The translations under genes and the position numbers were made by a program. This document shows positions 15,772 to 25,460 of a stretch of 28,642 nucleotides of DNA, in pieces. How positions within the stretch are numbered: the stretch's first letter is position 1; the number at the start of each line of letters is the position of its first letter. Source of the DNA: an uncultured bacterium (GTDB taxonomy: Bacteria > Gemmatimonadota > Gemmatimonadetes > Longimicrobiales > RSA9); the NCBI GenBank assembly GCA_937995995.1, contig CALKIP010000196.1, positions 1 to 28,642 on the forward strand, written 5' to 3'. The notes below the pieces were generated by a model that made no database searches, had not been told where the DNA came from, and worked only from the letters and a program-made list of their open reading frames with translations.

Positions 15772-17172
15772 CTACCTCGTAAGGTAGCGCACCATGTCGT
15801 ACCGGGTCACGATGCCGATGATGGCGCCGCCCTGGCGAACGAGGACCGCCGGGTTCTCGCGGGTGAGCAGCCGGGCGAGGCCGCTTGCATCGACATGGCC
15901 GTCGACGACCGGGAACGGCGCCTCCATGAGCGTTTCGGCCGGGCGGTCCATGAGGGCCGGGTCCTCGATGACACGGGCCATGAGCGTCGATTCGATGATC
16001 GAGCCGACGCAGTCGCCATCGCTGAGGACCGGGAGCTGGGAGATGTTGTGGACGTTCATCGTCGAGAGCGCCTGTCGGATCGGCGTCGAAGACTCGACGC
16101 TGACGAGTTCGGGCGCACCGCCGCTCTTGTGGCGCAGGAGCTCACCGGCGGAGATGCTGCGCTCGCCGTCCAGCATCTGGTTCTCTCGCATCCACTCGTC
16201 GCTGTATACCTTGGAGAGGTAGCGCTCGCCGGTGTCGGGGAGCACGCAGACGATGAGGGCGCTGGGGTCGTCGATCTCGTGGGCGAGCCTCACGGCGAGC
16301 GTCGCGATCAATCCGGACGAGCCGCCCACGAAGAGCCCCTCCTCGCGGGTGATCCGGCGCGCCATCTGGAAGGCGGCGCGATCGGAGATGGTGTAGATCT
16401 CGTCGATGTAGTCGAACCACAAGGTGCTCGGGATCTTGTCGTTGCCGATTCCCTCGACCTTGTAGGGATGTCCCTCGACCTTCTCACCGCTCCTGTGGTA
16501 CTCGGCGAAGATCGAACCATCGGGGTCACCGCCGATCACGCGGATCGCCGGGTTCTGCTCCTTCAGGAACTTGCCCGTGCCGCTGATCGTGCCGCCGGTG
16601 CCGGCCGAGGCGACGAGGTGCGTGATCCGGCCCTCCGTCTGTTCCCAGAGCTCCGGGCCCGTGCTGTGGTAGTGGGCCTCCGGGTTCGCCTGGTTGTAGA
16701 ACTGGTTGGCCAGGATCGCGCCCGGCGTCTCCTGGGCGATCCGCTTGGCCACCATGACGTAGTTGTCGGGGTGGTCCGGCGGGACGGCCGTCGGCGTGAC
16801 GATGACCTCGGCGCCGAAGGCCTTGAGGAGGCGGACCTTCTCCTGGCTCATCTTGTCCGGAATCGTGAAGATGCAGCGATAGCCCCTCACAGCGGCCGCG
16901 ATCGCGAGCCCGACGCCGGTGTTGCCACTCGTCCCCTCGACGATCACGCCGCCGGGCTTCAGCCGGCCTTCCCGCTCCGCGGCCTCGATGATCGCGGGAC
17001 CGATCCGGTCCTTGACCGAGCCGCCCGGGTTCATGAATTCGGCCTTCGCGTAGACCGGCGTGCGCGCGCCGTCGACGACGCGGCCCAGACGGATCAGTGG
17101 CGTCCAGCCGATCGTCTGGAGCACGTGCTCGTAGGGCGCCGCATTGCGGTGCGTCCGCTGCGCATGGCTCAT
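15772..17172 (-). CDS. cbs: cystathionine beta-synthase (PLP domain plus CBS pair)
   Basis: PLP-dependent enzyme that condenses serine (or O-acetylserine) with homocysteine or sulfide in transsulfuration or cysteine synthesis. The 466-residue product has the fold-II PLP lysine K54 in NPGGSVKDR (48-56), the PLP/substrate loop TSGNTG (81-86), and the phosphate-binding GTGGT stretch. It ends in two CBS domains (about 340-466), as in eukaryotic-type CBS. There is no N-terminal haem domain. GAGGAGG lies about ten bases upstream. The ATG overlaps the stop of the TonB-C lipoprotein gene in an ATGA arrangement, making it the third gene of the mutS operon. Cysteine synthase with CBS domains is the alternative; sequence alone does not separate them. 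Confidence 0.92.
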   Translation of the reverse strand: MSHAQRTHRNAAPYEHVLQTIGWTPLIRLGRVVDGARTPVYAKAEFMNPGGSVKDRIGPAIIEAAEREGRLKPGGVIVEGTSGNTGVGLAIAAAVRGYRCIFTIPDKMSQEKVRLLKAFGAEVIVTPTAVPPDHPDNYVMVAKRIAQETPGAILANQFYNQANPEAHYHSTGPELWEQTEGRITHLVASAGTGGTISGTGKFLKEQNPAIRVIGGDPDGSIFAEYHRSGEKVEGHPYKVEGIGNDKIPSTLWFDYIDEIYTISDRAAFQMARRITREEGLFVGGSSGLIATLAVRLAHEIDDPSALIVCVLPDTGERYLSKVYSDEWMRENQMLDGERSISAGELLRHKSGGAPELVSVESSTPIRQALSTMNVHNISQLPVLSDGDCVGSIIESTLMARVIEDPALMDRPAETLMEAPFPVVDGHVDASGLARLLTRENPAVLVRQGGAIIGIVTRYDMVRYLTR

Positions 17173-17552
17173 GGGCTTGCTTCCTCCTCAGCTATCCCGA
17201 GTTCGGCTCCACCCGGCTTCGTGAACTTCACCGGGAGGCGGACCCACATTTCTACCCGCTTGTCTCCCTTTCGTCCCGGCCGGAAGCGCAGTTCGCGTGC
17301 GCCGGCGATGGCCGCGCTGTCGAACTCCGCATACCCGCTCGATTCCGCGACCAGTGTGCTGTCCACCGCGCCGAGTGCATCGACGCGGACCAGGATCAGG
17401 GACTCTCCCTCGATCCCCAGGTCCCACAGCTCGACCGGGTACTCCACGGGCGACTCATCCGTGATCACCGCCGGCCATTCGACCGGCTCCTCCGCGGCGC
17501 ACGCCGCCAGCAGCGGCATCAACGCCGCAAGCCACCCCGTGATGCGCTTCAT
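17169..17552 (-). CDS. small lipoprotein with a TonB C-terminal domain
   Basis: The 127-residue product is a short lipoprotein (signal ending LLAAC, C18). After a 20-residue acidic linker it consists of little but a TonB-C fold: LVRVDALGAVDSTLVAESSG, then FDSAAIAGARELRFRPGRKG, then VRLPVKF. Classical TonB has a membrane anchor and a long Pro-rich spacer to span the periplasm; both are missing here, so energy transduction is doubtful. It may instead be a periplasmic binding module. ATG at 17550-17552 is preferred over GTG at 17553-17555 because AAGGAG then lies five bases upstream. The ATG shares one base with the mutS stop (TGATG), and the gene's own stop overlaps the cbs start. Confidence 0.8.
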   Translation of the reverse strand: MKRITGWLAALMPLLAACAAEEPVEWPAVITDESPVEYPVELWDLGIEGESLILVRVDALGAVDSTLVAESSGYAEFDSAAIAGARELRFRPGRKGDKRVEMWVRLPVKFTKPGGAELGIAEEEASP

Positions 17553-20242
17553 CACGACTCCTTTTCCCCGCGGGCTTCGGCCTGGAGCTCCGCCAGGAGG
17601 TTCAATGCCTCGAGCGGGGTGATACGTTCCAACGGTATCTGCCGCAGCCGCTCGACGACCGGCGGCTCGACATGAAATAGCGATAGCTGGTCCAGCGGTG
17701 GTCCGGACTCCGGGCGCCGCTCACCGGCGCGGCCGAGCCCCTCGCCGCCCCCCGTGTGCGCGCCCTCCAACTCGCGCAGGATCTCCCTGGCACGCTCGAC
17801 GACCGCCTCCGGCAGCCCGGCCAGACGCCCCACCTGGATCCCGTACGACCGGTCCGCGCCGCCCGGCTCGAGGCGCCGCAGGAAGACAATGTCGTCGCCG
17901 GCCTCACGGACCGCGACGTTGTAGTTGACCAACGACGGCAGTAGATCCGCGAGCTGCGTCAGCTCGTGGTAGTGCGTGGCGAAGATCGTCTTCGCGCCCG
18001 TCACCTCGTGCAGGTGCTCGGTCACCGCCCAGGCGATGCTCACACCGTCGTAGGTCGCGGTGCCACGGCCGATCTCGTCGAGGAGGACGAGCGAGCGCGC
18101 GGTCGCGCCATGCAGGATCGCCGCCGTCTCGTTCATCTCCACCATGAAGGTGGACTGCCCGCGCACCAGGTTGTCCGAGGCGCCCACGCGCGTGAAGATG
18201 CGGTCGCAGACGGGTACGCGCGCACGGGCCGCCGGGACGAACGCGCCGATCTGCGCCAGGAGCTGGATCAGCCCGACCTGCCTGAGCAGCGTGCTCTTCC
18301 CCGCCATGTTCGGGCCGGTCAGGATCATGATGCGCGCGTCGTCGTCCAGGACGACGTCGTTCGGAATGAACTCCTCGCGCGGCATCATCGTCTCGACCAC
18401 CGGGTGGCGCCCGCCGCGAATCTCCAACCCGTAGCCGCTGTGCACCTCGGGCCGGACGTAGTCGCGCCGCTCGGCCAGGTGCGCGAGCGCCGCCAGCACG
18501 TCCAGCGTCGCCACGCGCTCGGCCGTCCTGTGCAGCCGCTCCAGTTCCCCGGCCACTCGCCTCCGCAATTCGCCGAAGAGCCGCGCCTCCAGCTCCGCGA
18601 TCTTCTCCTCGGCACCCAGGATCTTCGCTTCCCACTCCTTGAGCTCGGGCGTGAAGAAGCGCTCCGCCCCCGCCAGCGTCTGCTTGCGCTGGTAGTCTAG
18701 CGGCACCTTGTCCAGGTTCGGCCGCGTGACCTCGATGTAGTAGCCGAAGACCTTGTTGAAGCCCACCTTGAGCGACGGGATCCCCGTCCGCTCGCGCTCC
18801 GTGGCCTGCAGCCGCGCAAGCGTTTCCTGTGCGCCGTCGCGGATCTCACGCAATTCGTCCAACTCGGCGTCGAAGCCCGGCCGGATCACCCCGCCCTCGC
18901 CCAGGGCGGCCGGTGGCTCGTCGACCAGCGCCCGGTCCAGGAGCTCGCGAATATCCTCGAGCGGGTCCAGTGCGGCCAGTTCCTTCAATAGCGGCGCCTG
19001 CACGTCCTCCAGCGCCGCGATGAGTTGCGGCAGCGGTGCCAACGAGACGCCGAGTGCGTGCAGTTCACGCGGCGCCACACGGCCGGCCCCGACCTTGGCC
19101 GCGAGCCGCTCCAGGTCCCGGATCCCCTTGAGCTGCTCTCGCAGGCGACGCCGCACGACGGCATCCTCGAACAGCTCGGCCACCGCCTCCTGCCGCCGCC
19201 AGATCCGCTCTGCCACGACGAGGGGGCGCAGGATCCAGCGCCGCAGCAGCCGCCCGCCCATCGCCGTCAGCGTCTCGTCGACGACCTCGATCAGCGTCCC
19301 GGCCCGGGCGCCCGAGCGTGCCGCGAGGTCCGCGCGCAGCGGCTCAACGAGCTCGAGGTTGCGGCGCGTCATCTCGTCCAGCGCCATCCCCTCGCCCGGC
19401 CGCTCGATCCGCGGCGGCCTCAGGTGCTCGCTCGCCTGTGGCTGCACCTCCGCCAGGTAGGCGACGAGTGCGCCGAGCGCGGCGACGAGTGCCCCGTCGC
19501 CGTCCTCGAAGCCGAAGCCGTCGAGGGTGTGGACGCGAAAGCGGCGGCGCAGCTCATCGGCCGCCAGCTCGGCGTCGAAGAGCCAGTCCGGGCGATGCGT
19601 ACGGCTCACGCCCTCGGCACCCGGCAGCGTCCGCCCCTCCCAGCTCGCCGGGAGGAGCAGCTCGGCGGGTTCCAGACGGGCCAGCTCCGCCTCCAGCGCG
19701 TCGGGTTCGACCGCCGTGGCCAGTAGCTCGCCGGTGGAGACGTCCGCGGCGGCGAGCGCCACGCGGCGCGCACTCCCTTCCCCCCCGGCGGGGTGCGCGG
19801 AGCCTGCACGTGTAGCGCTGCCTTCCGCGCCTTCCACGACCGCGACGAGGAAGTTGTTGCGGCGCTCGGAGAGGAGTGAGTCGGCCAGCACGGCACCGGG
19901 CGTGACCGTCTCGGTCACCTCGCGGCGGACGATCCCCTTCGCCTCGGCGGGGTCCTCGACCTGCTCGCAGATCGCGACCCGCCGCCCCAATCGGACGAGC
20001 CGCTGTACGTATTCGTCACGTACCTTGGCGGGCACGCCGGCCATGGGCACACTCGCCGCGCCGCCGTTGTTTCGTGTGGTCAGCGTGAGGCCGAGCAGCT
20101 TCGACGCCTTCTCGGCATCCTCGTTGAAGAGCTCGTAGAAGTCGCCCACGCGAAAGAATATGAACGCATCCGGGTGGCGCGATTTGGCCTCGCGCCACTG
20201 CTGCATCAATGGAGTGTCGTCGGACTTCGCCATCGAGGCCAT
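17552..20242 (-). CDS. mutS: DNA mismatch repair protein MutS
   Basis: Cytoplasmic ATPase that recognises base mismatches and small loops and recruits MutL. The product is about 896 residues. The mismatch-reading FYE motif is at 35-37 (GDFYELF), Walker A TGPNMAGKST is at 642-651, and the Walker B/signature DEIGRGTATYDG follows. A short Gly/Ala-rich insertion (GAEGSATRAGSAHPAGGEG) interrupts the connector domain and looks lineage-specific. The start is uncertain: ATGs at 20260, 20242 and 20233 are all possible and none has a well-placed Shine-Dalgarno. 20242 gives the most family-like N-terminus. First gene of an overlapping operon with the TonB-C lipoprotein and cbs. mutL is not in the window. 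Confidence 0.96.
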   Translation of the reverse strand: MASMAKSDDTPLMQQWREAKSRHPDAFIFFRVGDFYELFNEDAEKASKLLGLTLTTRNNGGAASVPMAGVPAKVRDEYVQRLVRLGRRVAICEQVEDPAEAKGIVRREVTETVTPGAVLADSLLSERRNNFLVAVVEGAEGSATRAGSAHPAGGEGSARRVALAAADVSTGELLATAVEPDALEAELARLEPAELLLPASWEGRTLPGAEGVSRTHRPDWLFDAELAADELRRRFRVHTLDGFGFEDGDGALVAALGALVAYLAEVQPQASEHLRPPRIERPGEGMALDEMTRRNLELVEPLRADLAARSGARAGTLIEVVDETLTAMGGRLLRRWILRPLVVAERIWRRQEAVAELFEDAVVRRRLREQLKGIRDLERLAAKVGAGRVAPRELHALGVSLAPLPQLIAALEDVQAPLLKELAALDPLEDIRELLDRALVDEPPAALGEGGVIRPGFDAELDELREIRDGAQETLARLQATERERTGIPSLKVGFNKVFGYYIEVTRPNLDKVPLDYQRKQTLAGAERFFTPELKEWEAKILGAEEKIAELEARLFGELRRRVAGELERLHRTAERVATLDVLAALAHLAERRDYVRPEVHSGYGLEIRGGRHPVVETMMPREEFIPNDVVLDDDARIMILTGPNMAGKSTLLRQVGLIQLLAQIGAFVPAARARVPVCDRIFTRVGASDNLVRGQSTFMVEMNETAAILHGATARSLVLLDEIGRGTATYDGVSIAWAVTEHLHEVTGAKTIFATHYHELTQLADLLPSLVNYNVAVREAGDDIVFLRRLEPGGADRSYGIQVGRLAGLPEAVVERAREILRELEGAHTGGGEGLGRAGERRPESGPPLDQLSLFHVEPPVVERLRQIPLERITPLEALNLLAELQAEARGEKES

Positions 20243-20490
20243 GGGGTGGGACGGGAACATCCTCAAGGAAGCCGTACGATACGCCTGCGCGCCTGGCCAG
20301 GCAACCGCCGTCGGGACAACGACGAGCGCGGGCGAGACCGGTCCGCTCCGGCGTGCATTTTGCCCCCTGCGCCGCCGACCCGAGCGCGTGGAGCCACCGA
20401 GCGCGAGATCGCCGCGCGCACGCCAGGTCCACGCCTCCACACCAGGACCGCACCACGACGACACGGCTGGATGGCAGGGGGGAGATGAAA

Positions 20491-21552
20491 ATGAAGCAAT
20501 CGGCACGCTGGGCCGCCACGGGCGCGGCCGCCTACCTCGGCTGGAAGCTCCTCCAATCTCGACGGACCATCGACCTTCGCGGCCGATCGGTCCTCATCAC
20601 CGGCGGGTCCCGTGGACTCGGCCTGCTGCTGGCCCGTGAGTACGCGCGCCGCGGCTGCCGCGTGGCGATCTGCGCACGGGACGAGACAGAACTCGAAAAC
20701 GCACGCCGCGACCTCGCCGGCCGCGGCGCCGACGTCCTCGCCTCCGTCTGCGATGTCGCCGACCGCGAGCAGGTCGAGGACATGGTCCAATGGGTCAGTG
20801 AGCGCTTCGGCAGAATCGATGTCCTGGTCAACAATGCCGGCATCATCCAGGTCGGGCCCATGGAGACGATGACGCTCGAGGACTACCGCAACGCCATGGC
20901 GGTCATGTTCTGGGGCGGCGTCTACTGCACGCTCGCGGTGCTGCCGCAGATGCGTGCCCGCGGCGAGGGCCGCATCGTCAACATCACCTCGATCGGCGGG
21001 AAGGTCGCGATCCCGCACCTGCTCCCGTACTCCGCAGCCAAGTTCGCCATTCGCGGCTTCTCGGAGGGAGCACACGCCGAGCTCGCCAAGGACGGGATCG
21101 TGGTCACCACGATCGTGCCGGGGCTCATGCGCACCGGCTCGCCCGTGAACGCGCTCTTCAAGGGCCGCAAGGGGCTCGAGTACACCTGGTTCAGCCTGGG
21201 CGACGCCACGCCCCTCACGGCGATGCACGCCGAGCGCGCCGCGCGCCGCATTGTCGAGGCCACGCGCAAAGGCGAGGCGGAGGTGACGCTCACCTGGCAG
21301 GCACGCCTCCTCGGCCTCCTCCACGACCTCATGCCGGGAGCGATGCCCGAGTTCCTGGGGCTGGTCAACCGGGTGCTGCCTGGCGCCGATGGCGCGGGCC
21401 ACGACGTCGCCCGGGGCATGGAGCTCGCCACGCCGCTCTCCCCGTCTCCACTCACGGAACCGATGAATCGAGCGGCGCGCGCGTACAATCAGTTCGGCGG
21501 CGATGAGCGGCCGGCACCGCGACACGCGCGTCAGGTCGGACTGGACCATTGA
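20491..21552 (+). CDS. membrane-anchored short-chain dehydrogenase/reductase
   Basis: NAD(P)-dependent oxidoreductase of the classical SDR fold. The 353-residue product has an N-terminal hydrophobic segment (about 7-22) that probably anchors it. After it come the cofactor loop TGGSRGLG (37-44), an ARD stretch suggesting NADP preference, CDV, NNAG (114-117), the catalytic S167, and YxxxK with Y180 and K184. A roughly 100-residue C-terminal extension follows the catalytic core, ending in a Pro/Arg-rich tail. ATG at 20491 is preferred because GGGGAG lies six bases before it; the nearer ATG at 20485 leaves no spacing. It is divergent from mutS across 248 bases in which I see only a short palindrome (20291-20302). 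The substrate is unknown. Confidence 0.9.
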   Translation: MKQSARWAATGAAAYLGWKLLQSRRTIDLRGRSVLITGGSRGLGLLLAREYARRGCRVAICARDETELENARRDLAGRGADVLASVCDVADREQVEDMVQWVSERFGRIDVLVNNAGIIQVGPMETMTLEDYRNAMAVMFWGGVYCTLAVLPQMRARGEGRIVNITSIGGKVAIPHLLPYSAAKFAIRGFSEGAHAELAKDGIVVTTIVPGLMRTGSPVNALFKGRKGLEYTWFSLGDATPLTAMHAERAARRIVEATRKGEAEVTLTWQARLLGLLHDLMPGAMPEFLGLVNRVLPGADGAGHDVARGMELATPLSPSPLTEPMNRAARAYNQFGGDERPAPRHARQVGLDH

Positions 21553-21691
21553 CGTCGCCGCCAACCGGTGCGTGGTGCGCATGTTGCAACCGGGCGACAC
21601 CTAAGCTCCCTCGGCCGCGAGGTGCGCGGACCCCCGACACCCCCCCGGACGGAGCGACGGATGAGAAGAACCCCGATACGGAGGGATGCAG

Positions 21692-22447
21692 ATGGCCAGG
21701 ACCCCGTTAATCGCATTCTGCGCGGCGGCCGTCACGGCGGCGGCCCTGTTCCCCGATGAGGCGAGCGGCCAGCGGAGCCCGCGAGCCGAGTTTCCGGAGG
21801 CGCACCTCACCTTCGAGCTCTTTGCAGGGCTGGCCAATTATGGCCGGTTCCTCGAAGAATATCCGATCGACTTCGACGACGACCTCTCCCTCCTCGGCCA
21901 GCGCGAGGTGACCGCGGACAATGCCCTGGCCATCGGCGCATCCTTCGGTGCCCGGCTCTGGGAGAAGACCGGCGTGCGACTCGCCTTCACCTTCTCGCCC
22001 ACGGAATTGAAGTTCGAGGACGACAGCGGAATCGACAGCGACTTTCTCGACGAGGACGACCTCGCGGACCTGAACGTCTTCGTGCTGAGCCTGGAAATCA
22101 TTCAATTCCTTCTGGACCCGAACCGGCGCTGGTCGCCCTACGCCTCCGCCGGCATCACCGCGAACTGGTGGAACCTGGGCGACGATGGGAGCGGCGAGAT
22201 CGTCGCCGTCGACGAGACGCAGTTCCGCTGGGGCGGCATGGGTACACTCGGCGTGCAATACCGGGCCAATCGCAACCTGGGCGTGAGACTGGAGGTCGCG
22301 ACGATGGCGCTCGGCAACCCCTTCGATGGCAACAGTTCGTATCGGACCACGACGGGAATAGCGTTCGACGAGCCCGGCAACGTGCGACTTTCGCGCATCA
22401 CGCTCGCACTGACGTATTCGACGTTGAAGGACCGCGGCCGTCGCTGA
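21692..22447 (+). CDS. outer-membrane beta-barrel protein, unknown function
   Basis: The 251-residue product has a signal peptide (hydrophobic 5-20, probable cleavage after SGQ near 27). It is followed by alternating amphipathic strands ending in aromatic or hydrophobic residues: LTFELFAGLANYG, ALAIGASFGARLW, VRLAFTFSP, WSPYASAGITANWW, GTLGVQYRANRNLGVRLEV, and a final VRLSRITLALTYS. This is the pattern of small OmpA-like or OmpW-like barrels. Acidic loops are evident (about 105-120). GGAGGG lies six bases before the ATG at 21692, while the ATG at 21686 abuts it directly, so the later one is chosen. It is flanked by the SDR gene and sucA with no obvious functional link. Subfamily and role cannot be named. 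Confidence 0.8.
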   Translation: MARTPLIAFCAAAVTAAALFPDEASGQRSPRAEFPEAHLTFELFAGLANYGRFLEEYPIDFDDDLSLLGQREVTADNALAIGASFGARLWEKTGVRLAFTFSPTELKFEDDSGIDSDFLDEDDLADLNVFVLSLEIIQFLLDPNRRWSPYASAGITANWWNLGDDGSGEIVAVDETQFRWGGMGTLGVQYRANRNLGVRLEVATMALGNPFDGNSSYRTTTGIAFDEPGNVRLSRITLALTYSTLKDRGRR

Positions 22448-22495
22448 AACGTCGGCCGCTGGAGCCCGTTCGAGACCGCGACGTTGCGTTGCTAC

Positions 22496-22525
22496 TGGAC
22501 TTTGCGTCACGGCTTCGCATATTAT
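22496..22525 (+). promoter_or_regulatory. candidate sigma-70 promoter for the 2-oxoglutarate dehydrogenase gene
   Basis: TGGACT (22496-22501, four of six -35 bases) and TATTAT (22520-22525, five of six -10 bases) are 18 bases apart. This would leave a leader of about 120 bases before the GTG at 22651. The AT-rich -10 stands out in a GC-rich gap. Confidence 0.4.
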
Positions 22526-22650
22526 CCCCCGCCCATCGGCGAAGGCAGCCGCGCACGGCGCCGGTGGGCAGGCCTCACGGCAGGAGCAATTCCGAATCCG
22601 CGGGGTACCACTGAGGCCGTGATGGCGCGGCATTCAACGGGAAGAAAGTC

Positions 22651-25440
22651 GTGGAACGGGCGAAGCTTTTCGATAGCTACAACGCCGGGTACGCACAGGA
22701 GCTCTACGAGCAGTACCTGCAGAACCCGGCTTCGGTGGACGAATCCTGGCGGAGGATCTTCGCCGCAGGCGGTGCGGCCGGCTCCGGGCTGATCACGGCC
22801 GACGGTGGCGCACCCGCCGTGACCGAGGCCCAGCTCCGGACGGCGGTCGCCGCCGCGGCGCTGGTCGACGCCTACCGACTGCACGGGCATCTCGCGGCGC
22901 AGGTCGATCCGCTCGGCAGAGCGCCGGTCGGCCACCCGATGCTCGCGGTCGAGTACCACGGGATCAGCGAGCAGGACCTGGAGACGCTCCCTGCTTCGCT
23001 CCTCGGCTTCGGCAACATCGGCGGCAGCATGGCCGACGCCCTGGCGTGGCTGCGGAGCATCTACACCGGCCCCGTCGGCTACGAGTTCGAACACCTCGAG
23101 CAGCCCGACCGCCGGGAATGGCTCCGCCAGGCCATCGAGTCGGGCGAGTACAGCCGTCCGCTCTCCGCAGGCGAGCAGAAGCGTCTGCTGCGCCGCCTGA
23201 GCGAGGTCGAGGCGCTGGAGCAGTTCATCCACCGCGCCTACCTCGGCCAGAAGCGCTTCTCGATCGAGGGCACCGATGTCATGGTGCCGATGCTCGACCA
23301 GGCCATTGAGCGCGCCGCGTCCGCGGGCGCCCGCGAGGTCGTCATCGGCATGGCACACCGTGGCCGCCTCAACGTCCTGACCCACGTCGTAGGCCAGCCC
23401 TACTCCGCCATCATCGCGGAGTTCGAGGGCGCCCATTCGTCATTCGGCACCACCGGTGACGTGAAGTACCACTTCGGCGCCGAGGGCACCTACGCGACGC
23501 TCTCGGGCGAGCCGCTCACGGTGACGCTGCTGCCGAACCCCAGCCACCTCGAGTTCATCTCGTCCGTGGTCCAGGGCACGGCCCGCGCCAAGCAGACCCG
23601 CCGCGACACCCCCGTGCCCACGCGCGAGCCGGAGTCGGTGCTCCCGATCCTGATCCACGGTGATGCCGCGTTCGCAGGTCAGGGCGTGGTCGCCGAGACG
23701 CTGAACCTGGCGCGGCTGCAGGGTTACCGGACCGGCGGCACGTTCCACATCATTGCGAACAACCAGATCGGCTTCACGACGATGCCGTCGGACTCTCGCT
23801 CGACGCGCTACGCGAGCGACCTGGCCCGTGGCTTCGACATCCCGATCTTCCACGTCAACGCCGACGCGCCCGAGGCGTGCCTCAACGTCGTGCGCCTCGC
23901 CCTCGCCTACCGCGAAACGTTCGGCGAGGATGTGATGATCGACCTGATCGGCTACCGCCGCTACGGCCACAACGAGGGCGATGAGCCGGGGTACACGCAG
24001 CCGATCATGTACGAGGAGATCGGTGAGCACCCCACGCCGCGAAAGATCTGGGCAGCCAGTCTCGTTCGCGAGGGCGTGGTCTCCGAGACCGAGGCGGAGC
24101 AGGTCTACAACGAGGCGTACGAGCGGCTCGTCTCGGCCCAGAACGAGGTCAAGGAGCGGCTCTCGAAGAACGGTGCGGCGACGGATACGGTGCCGGTAGA
24201 GACGAAGCCCGAGCCCGCGCCAAAGGTCGAGACCGCGGTACCGGCCGACCTGCTGGCCTCGCTGGATCGGGGCCTGCACACCTGGCCCGAGGACTTCCGC
24301 GTCCACCCCAAGCTCGACCGACAGCTCGAGCGGCGCAGTCAGGCCTTCCAGGCCGGCGGCCCCTTCGAGTGGGCGCACGCCGAGGCGCTCGCCTTCGCTT
24401 CGCTCCTGGCCGAGGGAACGCCCATCCGGCTCACGGGCCAGGACTCGCAGCGCGGGACCTTCAGCCAGCGCCACCTCGTGCTCCACGACGTCGAAACGGG
24501 TGAGCAGTACACGCCGATCGCCAACCTGAAGGAGGCGAAGGCCTCATTCGAGGTCTACAACAGCCCGCTCTCCGAGCTCGCCACGATGGGCTTCGAGTAC
24601 GGCTACAGTGTGGCCGCGCCCGAGAGCCTGGTCCTCTGGGAAGGTCAGTTCGGCGATTTCGTCAACGGCGCCCAGGTCATCATCGACCAGTTCCTCTCGG
24701 CCGGTGAGGCGAAGTGGGGCCAGCATTGCGGGCTCGTCCTCCTCCTGCCGCACGGCTACGAGGGGCAGGGCCCGGAGCACTCCAGCGCGCGCATGGAGCG
24801 CTTCCTCCAGCTCGCCGCGGAGAACAACATGCTCGTGGCCGACTGCACCACGCCGGCGCAGTACTTCCACCTCCTGCGCATGCAGGGTCTCTCGGGCGGG
24901 CGGCGGCCCCTCGTCATCTTCACGCCCAAGAGCCTGCTGCGGCACCCGAGGGCGGTCTCGAGCCTCGACGAACTGAGCCAGGGCTCCTTCCAGTCGGTCC
25001 TCGACGACCCGGAGGCCGCGGATCGCCGCGACGAGGTCACGCGCGTCATCCTCTGCACCGGCAAGGTCTACTACGACCTCACCACCGCCGAGGAGCGTGA
25101 GAAGGCCGACCGCGTCGCGATCGCTCGCGTGGAGCAGCTCTACCCCTTCCCGGAGCAGGAGCTCGCCGCCGTACTCGAGCGCTATCCGAACCGGAAGGAG
25201 ATCGTCTGGGTCCAGGAGGAGCCGATGAACATGGGCGCCTGGCGCTTCGTCGAGCCCAAGCTCCGCGAACTGGCAGGCAAGACGCCCGTGCACTACGTCG
25301 GTCGCCCGGACCGCGCCTCGCCCTCCGAGGGCTACACGATCCGGCACCAGGCGAAGCAGGCCAAGATCGTCCAGGATGCATTCGCCAAGGCTCCGGCGAA
25401 GCCGCGCACCCGTAGCACCGCTTCCAAGCGGCGCGCTTGA
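22651..25440 (+). CDS. sucA: 2-oxoglutarate dehydrogenase E1 component
   Basis: Thiamine-diphosphate enzyme of the TCA cycle that decarboxylates 2-oxoglutarate and passes the succinyl group to the E2 lipoyl domain. The 929-residue product is full length (E. coli about 933). The N-terminal helix YNAGYAQELYEQYL is present. The core motifs are GMAHRGRLNVL (H236), IHGDAAFAGQGVV (336 onwards) and NNQIGFTT (370-377). The transketolase-like C-terminal half ends in a basic Lys/Arg/Ala tail. A GTG start with a weak GGGAAGAAA upstream gives the expected N-terminus. No E2 (sucB) or E3 gene follows; a strong hairpin terminator lies 20 bases after the stop, so the gene is monocistronic. Confidence 0.96.
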   Translation: MERAKLFDSYNAGYAQELYEQYLQNPASVDESWRRIFAAGGAAGSGLITADGGAPAVTEAQLRTAVAAAALVDAYRLHGHLAAQVDPLGRAPVGHPMLAVEYHGISEQDLETLPASLLGFGNIGGSMADALAWLRSIYTGPVGYEFEHLEQPDRREWLRQAIESGEYSRPLSAGEQKRLLRRLSEVEALEQFIHRAYLGQKRFSIEGTDVMVPMLDQAIERAASAGAREVVIGMAHRGRLNVLTHVVGQPYSAIIAEFEGAHSSFGTTGDVKYHFGAEGTYATLSGEPLTVTLLPNPSHLEFISSVVQGTARAKQTRRDTPVPTREPESVLPILIHGDAAFAGQGVVAETLNLARLQGYRTGGTFHIIANNQIGFTTMPSDSRSTRYASDLARGFDIPIFHVNADAPEACLNVVRLALAYRETFGEDVMIDLIGYRRYGHNEGDEPGYTQPIMYEEIGEHPTPRKIWAASLVREGVVSETEAEQVYNEAYERLVSAQNEVKERLSKNGAATDTVPVETKPEPAPKVETAVPADLLASLDRGLHTWPEDFRVHPKLDRQLERRSQAFQAGGPFEWAHAEALAFASLLAEGTPIRLTGQDSQRGTFSQRHLVLHDVETGEQYTPIANLKEAKASFEVYNSPLSELATMGFEYGYSVAAPESLVLWEGQFGDFVNGAQVIIDQFLSAGEAKWGQHCGLVLLLPHGYEGQGPEHSSARMERFLQLAAENNMLVADCTTPAQYFHLLRMQGLSGGRRPLVIFTPKSLLRHPRAVSSLDELSQGSFQSVLDDPEAADRRDEVTRVILCTGKVYYDLTTAEEREKADRVAIARVEQLYPFPEQELAAVLERYPNRKEIVWVQEEPMNMGAWRFVEPKLRELAGKTPVHYVGRPDRASPSEGYTIRHQAKQAKIVQDAFAKAPAKPRTRSTASKRRA

Positions 25441-25460
25441 CGATCGCGCCATGACCGTGC

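Noticed and set aside
15619..17622. Very long plus-strand open frame opposite cbs and the TonB-C gene
   Set aside because: It is the reverse-strand shadow of well-recognised genes. The translation is Asp/Arg/Val-rich without any domain, as expected in GC-rich DNA.
22460..22480. tRNA T-loop-like GTTCGAG
   Set aside because: No matching acceptor, D or anticodon stems surround it.
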